DNA from: Clostridia bacterium
GTDB lineage: Bacteria > Bacillota > Clostridia > Oscillospirales > CAG-272
Length of the DNA stretch: 64,000 bases
Assembly: GCA_017472255.1 (NCBI GenBank)
Contig: JAFUQU010000014.1
Location: 421,845 to 485,844, forward strand
Direction: 5' to 3'
Shown here: piece after piece, positions 26,971 to 35,999 of the stretch
How positions within the stretch are numbered: the first letter of the stretch is position 1
Layout: each line of letters begins with the position of its first letter
Notes under the pieces: generated by a model
Databases searched by the model: none
What the model saw: only the letters and a program-made list of their open reading frames with translations
Told to the model about the DNA's origin: nothing
Program-made: the position numbers and the translations under genes

Positions 26971-27845
26971 TCATGGAGTTCGTTTCGAAAATTCCCGTGG
27001 AGAAGGGCTGGTCGGAGGATAAAAAATACTGCGTCACGGATTCGTCCGGGGCGAAGTATCTGCTGCGGGTATCGCCCGCAGAGAAGTACGCTGCCAAAGA
27101 GCGGGAGTTTGCCATGATGCAGCGGGTGGAAGCGCTGGGAGTGCCGATCTGCCGCCCGCTGGAATTCGGTCAATGTGACGAGGGCGTGTATTCCATCCAG
27201 TCGTGGATTGACGGCGAGGACGCGGAGGGGCGGATTCCCATGCTGCCGGAGGATGCCGCCTATGCCTACGGTCTGGACGCTGGACGGTATTTGGCGAGGA
27301 TTCACACGATCCCCGCGCCGCCGGAACAGGGGGACTGGGCAGTTCGCTTCAACCGGAAGATGGATTACAAGATCAAGAAGTACGGCGAGTGTCCGCTGAA
27401 ATACGAGGGCGGGGAAGCCTTCCTCGACTACATCGCCGCCAACCGGCATCTGCTGGCGAATCGTCCCCAAAGCTATCAGCACGGCGATTATCACATAGGC
27501 AACATGATGATCGACCGGGCGGGGAAGCTGATTGTCATCGACTTCAATCGCAGCGACTTCGGCGACCCATGGGAGGAGTTCAACCGCATCGTCTGGTGCG
27601 CGCAGGCTTCCCCCGCCATGGCGTCGGGCATGGTGGACGGCTACTTCGGGGAAAGGGTGCCGGATGAATTCTGGCGGCTGCTGGCGCTGTACATTTCCAG
27701 CAATACGCTGTCCTCTCTCTACTGGGCGATTCCCTTCGGCGAGGGGGAGATCGCTACCATGCGCAGGCAGGCGGCGGAGGTGCTCTGCTGGTACGACGGG
27801 ATGCGCAATCCCGTGCCGACATGGTATCACAGGCAGAAATTTTAG
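26967..27845 (+). CDS. APH-family small-molecule kinase
   Basis: A 292-aa protein of the aminoglycoside phosphotransferase/choline kinase fold. HGDYHIGNMMI holds the catalytic Asp-His-Asn loop (about residues 172-182) and VIDFNRSDFGDPWEEF holds the metal-binding DF(N) motif. These enzymes transfer phosphate from ATP to hydroxyls of sugars or antibiotics, or act as fructosamine-type kinases. Its position after a sialidase, with overlapping stop and start, suggests a sugar or amino-sugar substrate, which is inference. ATG 26967 overlaps the stop; ATG 26973 is an alternative. Confidence 0.78.
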   Translation: MIMEFVSKIPVEKGWSEDKKYCVTDSSGAKYLLRVSPAEKYAAKEREFAMMQRVEALGVPICRPLEFGQCDEGVYSIQSWIDGEDAEGRIPMLPEDAAYAYGLDAGRYLARIHTIPAPPEQGDWAVRFNRKMDYKIKKYGECPLKYEGGEAFLDYIAANRHLLANRPQSYQHGDYHIGNMMIDRAGKLIVIDFNRSDFGDPWEEFNRIVWCAQASPAMASGMVDGYFGERVPDEFWRLLALYISSNTLSSLYWAIPFGEGEIATMRRQAAEVLCWYDGMRNPVPTWYHRQKF

Positions 27846-27864
27846 CTCGTTAATAAAATATACA

Positions 27865-27893
27865 TTGAAAAACGGCGGCTCCTGTGTTATAAT
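27865..27893 (+). promoter_or_regulatory. Sigma-A promoter for dapL
   Basis: TTGAAA and TATAAT with a 17-bp spacer, about 40 bp before the start codon. Confidence 0.75.
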
Positions 27894-27931
27894 AAAAGCA
27901 GTCTATGAAAAATTTTCAAAGGAGACCTGCA

Positions 27932-29116
27932 ATGAAAATCAATGCAAATTATCTTAATCTGAAGGAGAGCTATCTCTTCTCGGATATCGCCAAAAAGACC
28001 AACGCCTACAAGGCCGCCAATCCCGACGCCGATATTATTCGTCTGGGCATCGGCGACGTGACGCTGCCTCTCTGCAAGGCGGTCGTTGACGCGTTCCACG
28101 CCGCTTCCGACGAAATGGGCGTGAAGGAAACCTTCAAGGGCTACGGTCCCGAGCAGGGCTACGGCTTCCTGAAGGACGCCATCCGCGATTATTATAAGGA
28201 AGAGGACGGCGTGACGCTGGAGTCGGACGAAATCTTTATCTCTGACGGCGCAAAGAGCGATCTGGGCAACATCCTGGACATCTTCTCCAAGGAGAACACC
28301 GTACTCGTACCCGACCCGGTTTACCCGGTTTACGTGGACACCAACATCATGGACGGCCGCAAGATCGTCTATATGAGCGGCAATGCGGAGAACAACTTCC
28401 TCCCGCTGCCCGATGAGAACACGGTGGGCGACATCATCTACATCTGCTCGCCCAACAACCCCACCGGTGCGGCTTACAATCATGAGCAGCTCAAGCTGTG
28501 GGTGGACTACGCGCTGGTTCATGGCGCGCTGATCCTCTTTGACGCGGCTTACGAATCCTTCGTCACCTCGAAGGAGCTGGTTCGTTCGATCTATGAGATC
28601 GAGGGCGCGCGCAAGTGTGCCATCGAGTTCTGCTCCTTCTCCAAGATCGCAGGCTTCACCGGCACCCGCTGCGGCTGGACGGTGGTTCCCGCCGAGCTGG
28701 AGTATGAGGGCGTGAAGCTGGGCAAGCTCTGGCTGCGCCGTCAGACCACCAAGTTCAACGGTGTGTCCTACCCGGTACAGAGAGCTGCCGCCGCTGTCTT
28801 CACCCCCGAGGGACGCAAGCAGATCGCCGAGAATCTGGACTACTACCGCGGCAACGCGAAGATCATCACCGCAGCGCTGGACGAGCTGGGCATCTGGTAC
28901 ACCGGCGGCGTGAACTCGCCTTATGTGTGGCTCAAGTGCCCCAACGGCATGGGCTCCTGGGAGTTCTTCGACCTGCTGCTGACCAAGGCTAATGTGGTTG
29001 GTACACCCGGTGCGGGCTTCGGCGCGATGGGCGAGGGCTTCTTCCGCCTGACCGCCTTCGGTGATCGCGAGCGCACCCGTGAGGCTGCCGAGCGCATCAA
29101 GAAGCTGCTGAAATAA
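27932..29116 (+). CDS. dapL: LL-diaminopimelate aminotransferase
   Basis: A 394-aa class I/II PLP aminotransferase matching DapL in length and motifs: YLFSDIAKK near the start, [28 protein letters not shown], and [16 protein letters not shown] with the PLP-binding Lys238. DapL converts tetrahydrodipicolinate to LL-diaminopimelate in one step, making the precursor of lysine and meso-DAP peptidoglycan and bypassing the acyl pathways. ATG 27932 follows AAAGGAG; an upstream in-frame ATG at 27905 would remove the match to the usual N-terminus. Own promoter and terminator. Confidence 0.93.
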   Translation: MKINANYLNLKESYLFSDIAKKTNAYKAANPDADIIRLGIGDVTLPLCKAVVDAFHAASDEMGVKETFKGYGPEQGYGFLKDAIRDYYKEEDGVTLESDEIFISDGAKSDLGNILDIFSKENTVLVPDPVYPVYVDTNIMDGRKIVYMSGNAENNFLPLPDENTVGDIIYICSPNNPTGAAYNHEQLKLWVDYALVHGALILFDAAYESFVTSKELVRSIYEIEGARKCAIEFCSFSKIAGFTGTRCGWTVVPAELEYEGVKLGKLWLRRQTTKFNGVSYPVQRAAAAVFTPEGRKQIAENLDYYRGNAKIITAALDELGIWYTGGVNSPYVWLKCPNGMGSWEFFDLLLTKANVVGTPGAGFGAMGEGFFRLTAFGDRERTREAAERIKKLLK

Positions 29117-29128
29117 GACAAAATATGG

Positions 29129-29158
29129 GAGGCATCGCCGACGGCGGTGCCTCTTTTT
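29129..29158 (+). terminator. Rho-independent terminator after dapL
   Basis: An 11-bp stem (29129-29139 with 29143-29153, one G-U pair, 3-nt loop) followed by a run of T. Confidence 0.9.
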
Positions 29159-29199
29159 CGCGGAATGTGTAAATTCCTGAATTTTTTATGCACATTCGC

Positions 29200-29228
29200 T
29201 TGACCTTTGCCGAAAAATATAGTATAAT
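29200..29228 (+). promoter_or_regulatory. Sigma-A promoter for the M23-like gene
   Basis: TTGACC and TATAAT with a 17-bp spacer. Confidence 0.75.
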
Positions 29229-29274
29229 AGTATTACTATTATGGATATCTATACTTTCGTGAAAGGAATACCAT

Positions 29275-30897
29275 ATGAATACACCCGTAAAAAGTATACT
29301 GACAGCCCTTGTCTGTGTGGCGGCACTGTTTATCCCCTCCTACGTTGCCATCGCCAATTACGTCACCGCGCAGAACGCTCCGGTGGATGAGAAGAGCGTT
29401 TCCAAGCTGGAGATTACCGACATGGCGGGCAATCTGTTCACGCTGTCCTCCGATGATACCGCCGGTGCGAAGGCGATTGCGGATTTCGTAGCGGTCAACG
29501 GACGCGCCGCCGAGCAGACCTCTCTGCCCGAGCCGTTGGTCGGCACCGATTACTTTGAGTTCAAATATTACAGCTACGACCGCGTATCCACCTATAAATA
29601 TTATTACTCCACCAATCCCTCCGAGGCTTATTTTGTGGACAGCAACAATACGGCGTACCGCATTACGGAGGATGACGCTGTTTCCTTCCTGTCAACGACG
29701 TATGCGCGCTGCTTGTACAACACCACCTCTTTCCCGGTGATGACGATCTCCGGCGAGACGGTGGCTCCGGTGGAAGGCGATTGGGCGTATAAAACCTACG
29801 GCGGCGAGTATGTGGCGCTGGACGACATCCCGCTTGGACAGCTTACCGAGAAGGTCTACCGCATGAAAGGCGCGTTCGCTCTCAGCTTTGACGATGAGCC
29901 TGACTTCCTGACCGTTACCATCAGCGACGGCGGCACGGTTATTTACAGCGACCTGTACGCCAACATCGCCAATGCGTCGCTGGAGGGCAAGACCATCGAC
30001 GTGGTGGTGGAAGCCAAGTGGTACGAGACCGAGGAGCAGTCCTGCTCCGGTTCGGCGGTTTACAAATTCAAGGCGAAGATTCTGCTGCCCGCCGTCTTCT
30101 ATCTGGGCAAGACCGAGATTGAGCCGGGTGAATTCGTGGTGATTACCGCCAAAAACGTGGACGACCCGTCCGCCGTAACCTTTGCCAGCGAGCCTGACAT
30201 CGGCTTTACGCCCACCTTCTTCGCCGACGGCGATGTGGTGCGGGCGCTGGTTCCCGTCAGCTACGACTTTACCGGCAATGAGGTGAAGTTCACCTGCTCC
30301 TACGGCGAAGTGTCCCAGGATATGACGCTGGATATCACGCCTAAGACCTTCCGCAGCGTGACGCTGAGCATCAGCGCTACTATCGCAACACAGACGCGCA
30401 CCGCCACCACCATGAAAGCGTATGACGACGCCATGGCGCCGGTTATTGCCGAGACCTCCTCCACGCCGCTGTGGGAAGGCACGTTCATTGAGGGTGTCGA
30501 TGGCGTGGGTAAGACCGCGTACCTGAACTGCGGCTTCGGCATACGCCGCACCATCAGTGCGACGGGCGATGTATACCGTCACGAAGGCGTGGACTATGTT
30601 CTTGCCGCGGGAAGCGATGTTATGGCGGTGAACAACGGTACGGTCGCTTATACCGGATATCTGGATTACACGGGATACACGGTGGTGATCGATCACGGTC
30701 TGGGTCTGAAGAGCTACTACTACCACATGAGCGCCACCGCTGTAAAGGTGGGTGACACCGTGACAAAGGGTGATGTGATCGGATATGTGGGCGCCACCGG
30801 TTTTGCCGAGCAGAACAAGGTTCACATCGGTCTGGCCGTTTACGGCGTGCCCGTCTGCCCCTACGATCTGTGGGAAGAGGGCATTATCATGAAGTAA
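29275..30897 (+). CDS. Membrane-anchored M23/LytM-domain protein lacking one zinc ligand
   Basis: A 540-aa protein with an N-terminal signal-anchor (about 8-28), a long extracytoplasmic beta-rich region, and a C-terminal LytM/M23 domain (about 415-540). M23 enzymes cut peptidoglycan cross-bridges. The ligand pair is present in RHEGVDY (His436, Asp440), and the catalytic-type His484 is in YYYHMS. The final HxH motif is H-I-G (His517, Gly519), so the third zinc ligand is replaced by Gly. It may be a non-enzymatic scaffold, as some sporulation and division LytM proteins are. The fold is clear; activity is doubtful. Confidence 0.8.
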   Translation: MNTPVKSILTALVCVAALFIPSYVAIANYVTAQNAPVDEKSVSKLEITDMAGNLFTLSSDDTAGAKAIADFVAVNGRAAEQTSLPEPLVGTDYFEFKYYSYDRVSTYKYYYSTNPSEAYFVDSNNTAYRITEDDAVSFLSTTYARCLYNTTSFPVMTISGETVAPVEGDWAYKTYGGEYVALDDIPLGQLTEKVYRMKGAFALSFDDEPDFLTVTISDGGTVIYSDLYANIANASLEGKTIDVVVEAKWYETEEQSCSGSAVYKFKAKILLPAVFYLGKTEIEPGEFVVITAKNVDDPSAVTFASEPDIGFTPTFFADGDVVRALVPVSYDFTGNEVKFTCSYGEVSQDMTLDITPKTFRSVTLSISATIATQTRTATTMKAYDDAMAPVIAETSSTPLWEGTFIEGVDGVGKTAYLNCGFGIRRTISATGDVYRHEGVDYVLAAGSDVMAVNNGTVAYTGYLDYTGYTVVIDHGLGLKSYYYHMSATAVKVGDTVTKGDVIGYVGATGFAEQNKVHIGLAVYGVPVCPYDLWEEGIIMK

Positions 30898-30933
30898 GAA
30901 AATACCGCGGACTGCGAAGTCCGCGGTATTTTC
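30898..30933. terminator. Bidirectional terminator between M23-like and AraC genes
   Basis: A perfect 16-bp stem (30898-30913 with 30918-30933, GCGA loop) whose outer A/T pairs supply the U-tract in both directions. It abuts the stop codon of the convergent AraC gene. Confidence 0.9.
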
Positions 30934-31716
30934 TTATAATTGCTCTGTTTTTCTGTATTCCCGGGGAGATTTACCCATGATGGCTTTGAACACTCGGCGA
31001 AAGTAAATGGAGGATTCAAAGCCGAGGGTATCGCTGATTTCCTCAATGCTCATACTGCGGTCGTCCAGTAGTAGACGCGCGGCATGGCGGATGAGCGCGT
31101 TGTTTTTATAGGTGATAGGCGATTGCCCCGTCACCGAACGGAAGCATCGGTAAAAATAAGAGGTGCTGAGACTGCACATCTGGGCCAAAGATTCTACGGT
31201 TATCGGTTCTGTGTAATGTTCATCCAGATAATGTACCGCTGGATAAACCGCCGAATGCAAATCGGAGCGGGAGATTCCTGCAAGCCTTGGACATACCGCC
31301 GCAAAGACGCTGTAAACATGGGACAGCGATTCATACAGACGGTGCGGATCGTTATCGCAGACCACCGCTGCTTCAAAATGCGACCGCATCCCGAGCAGAC
31401 CGGTGAGCTTCTGCACTGGAAAGGTGTGTGTTCCGAAGGGTTCGGCAGTGGGATGGCAGATAAAGTGAATGGTCAGATACCGGCATTCCGGACGTTCCCA
31501 TTGAAGGGTATAGGTCGAACCTATCGGTGTGAAAATGATGTCACCGGCAGAGAGTGAGAAAGCATTGTCCCCGGAGGTACAGACGGCATCGCCGTCGAGA
31601 AAGAAGCCAAAACTGCTGTAGGGACGGGGTGAGCTGCTGTGATCGTCAAGGCAGCATGGAGGCGAATGGTATTCTGCGCAGCGCAGAAAGGTGATAGTCT
31701 GGGTATCGATGTTCAT
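30934..31716 (-). CDS. AraC-family transcriptional regulator
   Basis: A 260-aa regulator with an N-terminal cupin-like sensing domain (about 1-150; SLSAGDIIFTPIGSTY) and a C-terminal AraC DNA-binding domain (about 160-257; VESLAQMCSLSTSYFYRCFRSVTGQSP and IEEISDTLGFESSIYFRRVFKAIMGKSPREYR). It is divergent from the solute-binding lipoprotein gene at 31845, the classic arrangement of a sugar-uptake activator and its target, so that gene is its probable target. The ligand is probably a sugar. Confidence 0.88.
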   Translation of the reverse strand: MNIDTQTITFLRCAEYHSPPCCLDDHSSSPRPYSSFGFFLDGDAVCTSGDNAFSLSAGDIIFTPIGSTYTLQWERPECRYLTIHFICHPTAEPFGTHTFPVQKLTGLLGMRSHFEAAVVCDNDPHRLYESLSHVYSVFAAVCPRLAGISRSDLHSAVYPAVHYLDEHYTEPITVESLAQMCSLSTSYFYRCFRSVTGQSPITYKNNALIRHAARLLLDDRSMSIEEISDTLGFESSIYFRRVFKAIMGKSPREYRKTEQL

Positions 31717-31754
31717 ATGACGCTCCGATAAATAGAATCGTTTTGTTATATGAT

Positions 31755-31783
31755 ATTATACTATATTTTATTTTACCTGTCAA
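31755..31783 (-). promoter_or_regulatory. Consensus sigma-A promoter for the AraC gene
   Basis: A perfect TTGACA (31783-31778) and TATAAT (31760-31755) on the minus strand, 17-bp spacer, about 40 bp before the ATG. Confidence 0.8.
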
Positions 31784-31800
31784 TATGATAAAATAAAAAC

Positions 31801-31815
31801 AACCGAATTTCGGTT
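31801..31815. promoter_or_regulatory. Palindrome AACCGAATTTCGGTT upstream of the lipoprotein gene
   Basis: A perfect 7+1+7 inverted repeat 29 bp before the start codon of the lipoprotein gene. It may be an operator in the divergent AraC/lipoprotein region. A related word (AACCGATTCGGTT) lies in the leader of the GH78 gene at 47944-47956. Confidence 0.45.
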
Positions 31816-31844
31816 AATATTATTGGCAAGAGAGGTAGGATAAG

Positions 31845-33314
31845 ATGAATAAAAGATACAAACGGTTTGTTTCTATTCTCCTGCTTGCGGCGCTGCTGCT
31901 GGCAGGCTGTGGTAGTGAGGCGTCAGACACAAAGGCAAATGATACGAATGCGACAGATGTGACGGACACGACAGCGGAGACGATGCAGCAGGACAATCTG
32001 CCGTCCGGACTGGATTTCGGCGGAGAAACGGTATCGGTCTATGTGCGCGGCGACAACGTGAACACGGAGTTTGATGCGGAGGAGTCGGGCGACATTGTGG
32101 ACGACGCGATCTACAAACGCAATCGAGCCGTTGAGGAGCGGCTGAACGTAAAGCTCAGCTATTTTGCCAACACGACAGAGGATGCCTGGGGCGAGCGGGA
32201 TAAATACATGAATACCATCCGCGGCAGCGTCATGAGCGACGATGGTTCCATCGATCTGGTGGGCAGCTCGTCGGTTTATAACCCGATCATGGCCAGAGAA
32301 GGGCTTTTCTTTAATCTGCTGGTGGATGATATGCCTTATCTTGATTTCATGCAGCCCTGGTGGTCCGAGAGCTTGATTAACGAGATGGCGGTGGACGGAA
32401 GGCTGTACACGGCATCCGGAGATGCGTCGCTTGGGTTGATCAAGGGCATGATGTGCTTTTATTTCAATAAGGAGCTGACGGAGGCGTTTCAGATTCCCGA
32501 TCTTTATGAGACGGTACAGAGCGGTCAATGGACACTTGGGAAGATGCACGAATACGTCACACTGGCTTACCACGATCTGAACGGCAACACGAAAGCGGAC
32601 GAGGAAGATCGGTTGGGACTGATCATCGATAACCAGAATTATGGAACGAATTTCTATACTTCATGCGGATTGAAAATGATTGATAAGAACGAGGAAGGCA
32701 TTCCGTTCATAGCGGTCGGCAGTGAACGTGTTGTTGAGGTGCTTGACCGGCTTGCCGGAATGTTTGTACAGCCGGGCTATTCGGTGGGTATGGACGAAAC
32801 TGAACTCACGCAGACTTTTCTTGAAGGGCGGGCATTGTTCTACGCGGGCGAATTCGCGTCCACGGAGAAGTTCCGGGAGGTAGAGTTTGATTTCGGCGTG
32901 ATTCCGTTCCCGAAATATGATGAGGAGCAGGAGGAGTACCTGACGGCGGCGCGCAATACCTATACGGGCTTTTCCATCCCGGTGACGGCGGACAAGGAGA
33001 TGGTGGCTGCGGTGCTGGAGGCCATGGGCTCCGAGAGCTGGCGGACGGTCTCGCCCGCGTATTACGAGCAGGCGCTGAAGGTCAAATACAGCCGCGACGA
33101 CGTGTCGTCGCAGATGTACGATCTGATCCGCTCGGGTATCGTCTTTGATTACGGTTTGGCGCACAATCTGGTACTGGACAATCTGTCCGTGAATCTGCGC
33201 GTTCAGATTGTGGGCGCGCTGGGGACGTGGACGAGCGTGTATGCATCGAAAAAGACGCAGTGGGAAACGCTGCTGGAGGAATATCTGGCGGATATCGCGG
33301 AGTTAGAGGAATAA
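31845..33314 (+). CDS. Extracellular solute-binding lipoprotein (ABC sugar uptake)
   Basis: A 489-aa lipoprotein with lipobox LLAGC (Cys about 24), an Asp/Thr-rich linker, and a family 1-like solute-binding fold (IYKRNRAVEERLNVKLSYF, LFFNLLVDDMPYLDFMQPWW, GVIPFPKYDEEQEEYLTAARNTYTGFSIP). Such proteins capture sugars or oligosaccharides for an ABC importer. No permease is adjacent. It is monocistronic and divergent from an AraC regulator. It is shorter than the three tandem lipoproteins and lacks their N-terminal half. The ligand is not predictable from sequence. Confidence 0.85.
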   Translation: MNKRYKRFVSILLLAALLLAGCGSEASDTKANDTNATDVTDTTAETMQQDNLPSGLDFGGETVSVYVRGDNVNTEFDAEESGDIVDDAIYKRNRAVEERLNVKLSYFANTTEDAWGERDKYMNTIRGSVMSDDGSIDLVGSSSVYNPIMAREGLFFNLLVDDMPYLDFMQPWWSESLINEMAVDGRLYTASGDASLGLIKGMMCFYFNKELTEAFQIPDLYETVQSGQWTLGKMHEYVTLAYHDLNGNTKADEEDRLGLIIDNQNYGTNFYTSCGLKMIDKNEEGIPFIAVGSERVVEVLDRLAGMFVQPGYSVGMDETELTQTFLEGRALFYAGEFASTEKFREVEFDFGVIPFPKYDEEQEEYLTAARNTYTGFSIPVTADKEMVAAVLEAMGSESWRTVSPAYYEQALKVKYSRDDVSSQMYDLIRSGIVFDYGLAHNLVLDNLSVNLRVQIVGALGTWTSVYASKKTQWETLLEEYLADIAELEE

Positions 33315-33321
33315 AAGAAAT

Positions 33322-33351
33322 GGGACTGCTGCACTTTAATGCAGCAGTCCC
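33322..33351. terminator. Terminator between convergent lipoprotein and transaldolase genes
   Basis: A perfect 12-bp stem (33322-33333 with 33340-33351, 6-nt loop). The minus strand continues ATTTCTTTTATT and the plus strand GTCTGTTTATTT, so it can serve both genes. Confidence 0.75.
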
Positions 33352-33371
33352 GTCTGTTTATTTCTGCGTTC

Positions 33372-34055
33372 TTATATCATTTCGGCGATGCCCTTGCCGA
33401 AGCGGACGTTCCACTTGGCGTCGAAGTTGGCGCATTCCTTCGCTGTTCCGCCGTGGGTGGCCAGCGTGGTCAGCATATCGGCGGTGACGGTGACAGCCGT
33501 GACGCCGCTGTGGATGCAGCGCTCCACCTGCGCGGCGGTGCGGAAGCTGGCGGCGAGAATCTGTGTCTGGGTCAAACCGTGGAAGCGCAGTTCCTCGGCC
33601 ATGTCGGCGGCAACCTGTGGACCGTCCAGCGACAGATTATCCAGGTGCGATATGTAGGGCGCGGCATAATCCACGCCGCATTTTGCGGCCAGCAGCGCCT
33701 GAGAGGTGCTGTAGACGGCGGTGGCGGTGATGGACAGGCCGTCGGCGGCCAGCTGCTTCATGGCCGCGAAGCCGTCAGGGGTGGCTGGAATTTTGATGGA
33801 GGTGTTGTCTCCGAGAAAATCGGCCAGCTTTATGGCGTCGCGGATCATCCCTTTGGTATCGGATGAAGTGACCTGCGCGAAGAGCAGGCGGGAACCAGTC
33901 AGGCTTCGGATGGCGTCAAGCTGTGCGGCGACCGTCTGTCCCTCGGGAAGATCGCGGGCGAGGATGGCGGGGTTGGTGGTTACGCCGTCCAGCGGCCAGC
34001 ATTCGAGCGCGGTACGTATGATGTCCACGTCCGCGCTGTCAAGAAAATATTGCAT
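33372..34055 (-). CDS. Transaldolase / fructose-6-phosphate aldolase-like protein
   Basis: A 227-aa protein of the short transaldolase subfamily (FSA/TalC, about 215-225 aa). The N-terminus MQYFLDSADVDIIR and GVTTNPAILAR are typical, and NTSIKIPAT holds the Schiff-base Lys88. These enzymes either move dihydroxyacetone units between sugar phosphates or cleave fructose 6-phosphate. Many clostridia use this short form in the pentose phosphate pathway. It is monocistronic with its own promoter. Distinguishing transaldolase from F6P aldolase activity would need biochemical data. Confidence 0.88.
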   Translation of the reverse strand: MQYFLDSADVDIIRTALECWPLDGVTTNPAILARDLPEGQTVAAQLDAIRSLTGSRLLFAQVTSSDTKGMIRDAIKLADFLGDNTSIKIPATPDGFAAMKQLAADGLSITATAVYSTSQALLAAKCGVDYAAPYISHLDNLSLDGPQVAADMAEELRFHGLTQTQILAASFRTAAQVERCIHSGVTAVTVTADMLTTLATHGGTAKECANFDAKWNVRFGKGIAEMI

Positions 34056-34091
34056 GGTGAATCTCCGTTCTCATAAAATCATTCGATTGAT

Positions 34092-34120
34092 ATTGTACCA
34101 CATTTTTCGTTCGGGAGCAA
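34092..34120 (-). promoter_or_regulatory. Sigma-A-like promoter for the transaldolase gene
   Basis: TTGCTC (34120-34115) and TACAAT (34097-34092) on the minus strand, 17-bp spacer. Confidence 0.6.
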
Positions 34121-34168
34121 TAGTTTGCGGACATTTTTCACGAAGTTTTTTTATGGCGGGAAATGGTA

Positions 34169-34197
34169 TTGTTTTTTTGTCCGCCGTGTGATATAAT
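34169..34197 (+). promoter_or_regulatory. Sigma-A promoter for the methionine/folate genes
   Basis: TTGTTT and TATAAT with a 17-bp spacer. The short leader (about 28 nt) leaves no room for a SAM riboswitch or T-box. Confidence 0.65.
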
Positions 34198-34231
34198 GAA
34201 GTAAAGCATTATTATAAATTGAGGAGATTTT

Positions 34232-35977
34232 ATGCCCGATTTTCGTTTTGACGGAGCGTTCGGAACGCTCTACGGCGAGCTTGGCGGAAAGGAAGAAATC
34301 TGCGAGCTTGCCAATCTCACCGACCGGAGCATGGTGAAGCGCATCCACCACGCTTATATCGCCGCCGGGGCGGATGCCATCAAAACCAATACCTATCAGG
34401 CAAACCGCACGGTCATCGCCGATGAACGGCAGCTGCGGAATGTGATCGCCGCCGGATATGAGCTGGCGCTGGACGCCGCCGGCGATCAGGCGAAGGTTTT
34501 TGCCGACATCGGCAATGTGGCGGCACCGCTTGCCGAGGCGTCGGCTGCCTGCACACAGACGGCGCGCATCTTCTGCGAGCTGGGAGCCGGATGCTTCCTA
34601 TTTGAAACACTGGACGACATTGAGCCGGTAGAAGAAGCGGTGGCTTATGTGCGCGAGAATGTGCCGGGCGCGGTGATCATTCTTTCTTTCGCCGTGGCGC
34701 AGGATGGTTACACCAGACGGGGTATTTTTTACGCGAAGCTGATCGAGCGGGCGCTGGAGATTGCCGACTATGCCGGACTGAACTGTATATGTGGTCCGGC
34801 GGTTATGCACGAGCTGGCGGCGGGGTTGGGCAGGCTGATTCCCGGCTTAGATTACAGCCGCCTGTCGCTGATGCCCAACGCCAGCTATCCCGCCCGCCAG
34901 AACGGGCGGATGATGTTTTCCAACAATCCCTCCTATTTCGCGGATAAGCTGTCCTTGCTGGCGGCGCTGGGCGCGGGAATCATCGGCGGCTGCTGCGGAA
35001 CCACGCCCGCCCATATGGAAGCGGCCTATCGTCTGCTGGACAGCGCTTCGCCTGCGGCGGCGAAAATGCCCGATCCGCCTGCCGTGACGGTACGTCATTC
35101 GGCGCTGGCTGACTTCGATTACAGCCGAAAGCTTATCGCTGTGGAGTTGAACCCGCCGTTGAACTGCGATGCGTCCTTCTTCATGGAGGCGGCGCGGCGG
35201 TTTGTTGACAGAGGAGCGGACGCGCTGACCGTCACCGATTCACCGCTGTCCCGCGCCCGCGCCGACACCTTCATGCTGTCGGCAAAGCTTCGCCGCGAGC
35301 TGGGCATCGAGGTGCTCCCTCACCTCACCTGCCGCGACCGCAACCGGGTCGCCATCAAGGGGACGCTGATGGCAGCGTCCATTGAGGAAATTGGCAGTTT
35401 GCTGGCGATTACCGGCGATTCGCCCGACGCCATGCTGCGCGCCGACGGCGTGAAGGGCGTGTACAACCTCAGCTCAAACGGGCTGATTTCCTATGTGGAC
35501 AGTCTGAACCGGGACGTGCTGGCGTCCGCGCCCTACTACATCGCGGCGGCGCTGAACGTGAACGTTCCGAACTTCTCCGCTGAGCTGGAACGCGCCAAGA
35601 AAAAGCTTTCACTGGGCGCGTCCATGCTGGTGACGCAGGCGATGTTTACGCCGGAGAGCGTGGAAAACCTGTGCCGCGCCCGGGGCGAGCTGCCCGGCTG
35701 CCGGATTCTGGCGGGGGTTATGCCGCTGGCGGGGTATAAGAACGCCATGTTCCTTTCCAACGAGGTGGGCGGCATTACGATTCCGCAGGAGCTTTGCGAG
35801 TCCATGAAGGACGCCTCACCCGAACGGACGAAGGAAATTTCCGTGGGCTACAGCCGCTCGATGATTGAGCAGGCGTGGGATTTCTGTGACGGCTTCTATC
35901 TGATGTTCCCGCTGAAAAAGGTGGACTTCGCCGAAGCCCTGGTCGATTTTATCAAAGAAAAGGATGGCCGCCTGTGA
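34232..35977 (+). CDS. Bifunctional homocysteine S-methyltransferase / methylenetetrahydrofolate reductase
   Basis: A 581-aa fusion like Bacillus YitJ. Residues 1-285 are a homocysteine-methyltransferase barrel with NTYQANR and the zinc-binding GGCCGTTPAHM (near 250-260); Cys in LNCICGP supplies the third ligand. Residues about 295-580 are an MTHFR barrel (LIAVELNPPLN, LLAITGDSP, GVMPLAGYKNAMFL). Together they would reduce methylene-THF and pass the methyl group toward homocysteine to make methionine. The next gene, 22 nt on, encodes a MetH-like pterin-binding domain, so the pair looks like a dispersed cobalamin-type methionine synthase. Confidence 0.88.
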   Translation: MPDFRFDGAFGTLYGELGGKEEICELANLTDRSMVKRIHHAYIAAGADAIKTNTYQANRTVIADERQLRNVIAAGYELALDAAGDQAKVFADIGNVAAPLAEASAACTQTARIFCELGAGCFLFETLDDIEPVEEAVAYVRENVPGAVIILSFAVAQDGYTRRGIFYAKLIERALEIADYAGLNCICGPAVMHELAAGLGRLIPGLDYSRLSLMPNASYPARQNGRMMFSNNPSYFADKLSLLAALGAGIIGGCCGTTPAHMEAAYRLLDSASPAAAKMPDPPAVTVRHSALADFDYSRKLIAVELNPPLNCDASFFMEAARRFVDRGADALTVTDSPLSRARADTFMLSAKLRRELGIEVLPHLTCRDRNRVAIKGTLMAASIEEIGSLLAITGDSPDAMLRADGVKGVYNLSSNGLISYVDSLNRDVLASAPYYIAAALNVNVPNFSAELERAKKKLSLGASMLVTQAMFTPESVENLCRARGELPGCRILAGVMPLAGYKNAMFLSNEVGGITIPQELCESMKDASPERTKEISVGYSRSMIEQAWDFCDGFYLMFPLKKVDFAEALVDFIKEKDGRL

Positions 35978-35999
35978 ACGGCCGGAAGGAGAAAATAGT

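Noticed and set aside
34056..34231. SAM riboswitch or T-box upstream of the homocysteine methyltransferase/MTHFR gene
   Set aside because: A promoter at 34169-34197 leaves only a ~28-nt leader and no riboswitch helices are visible.
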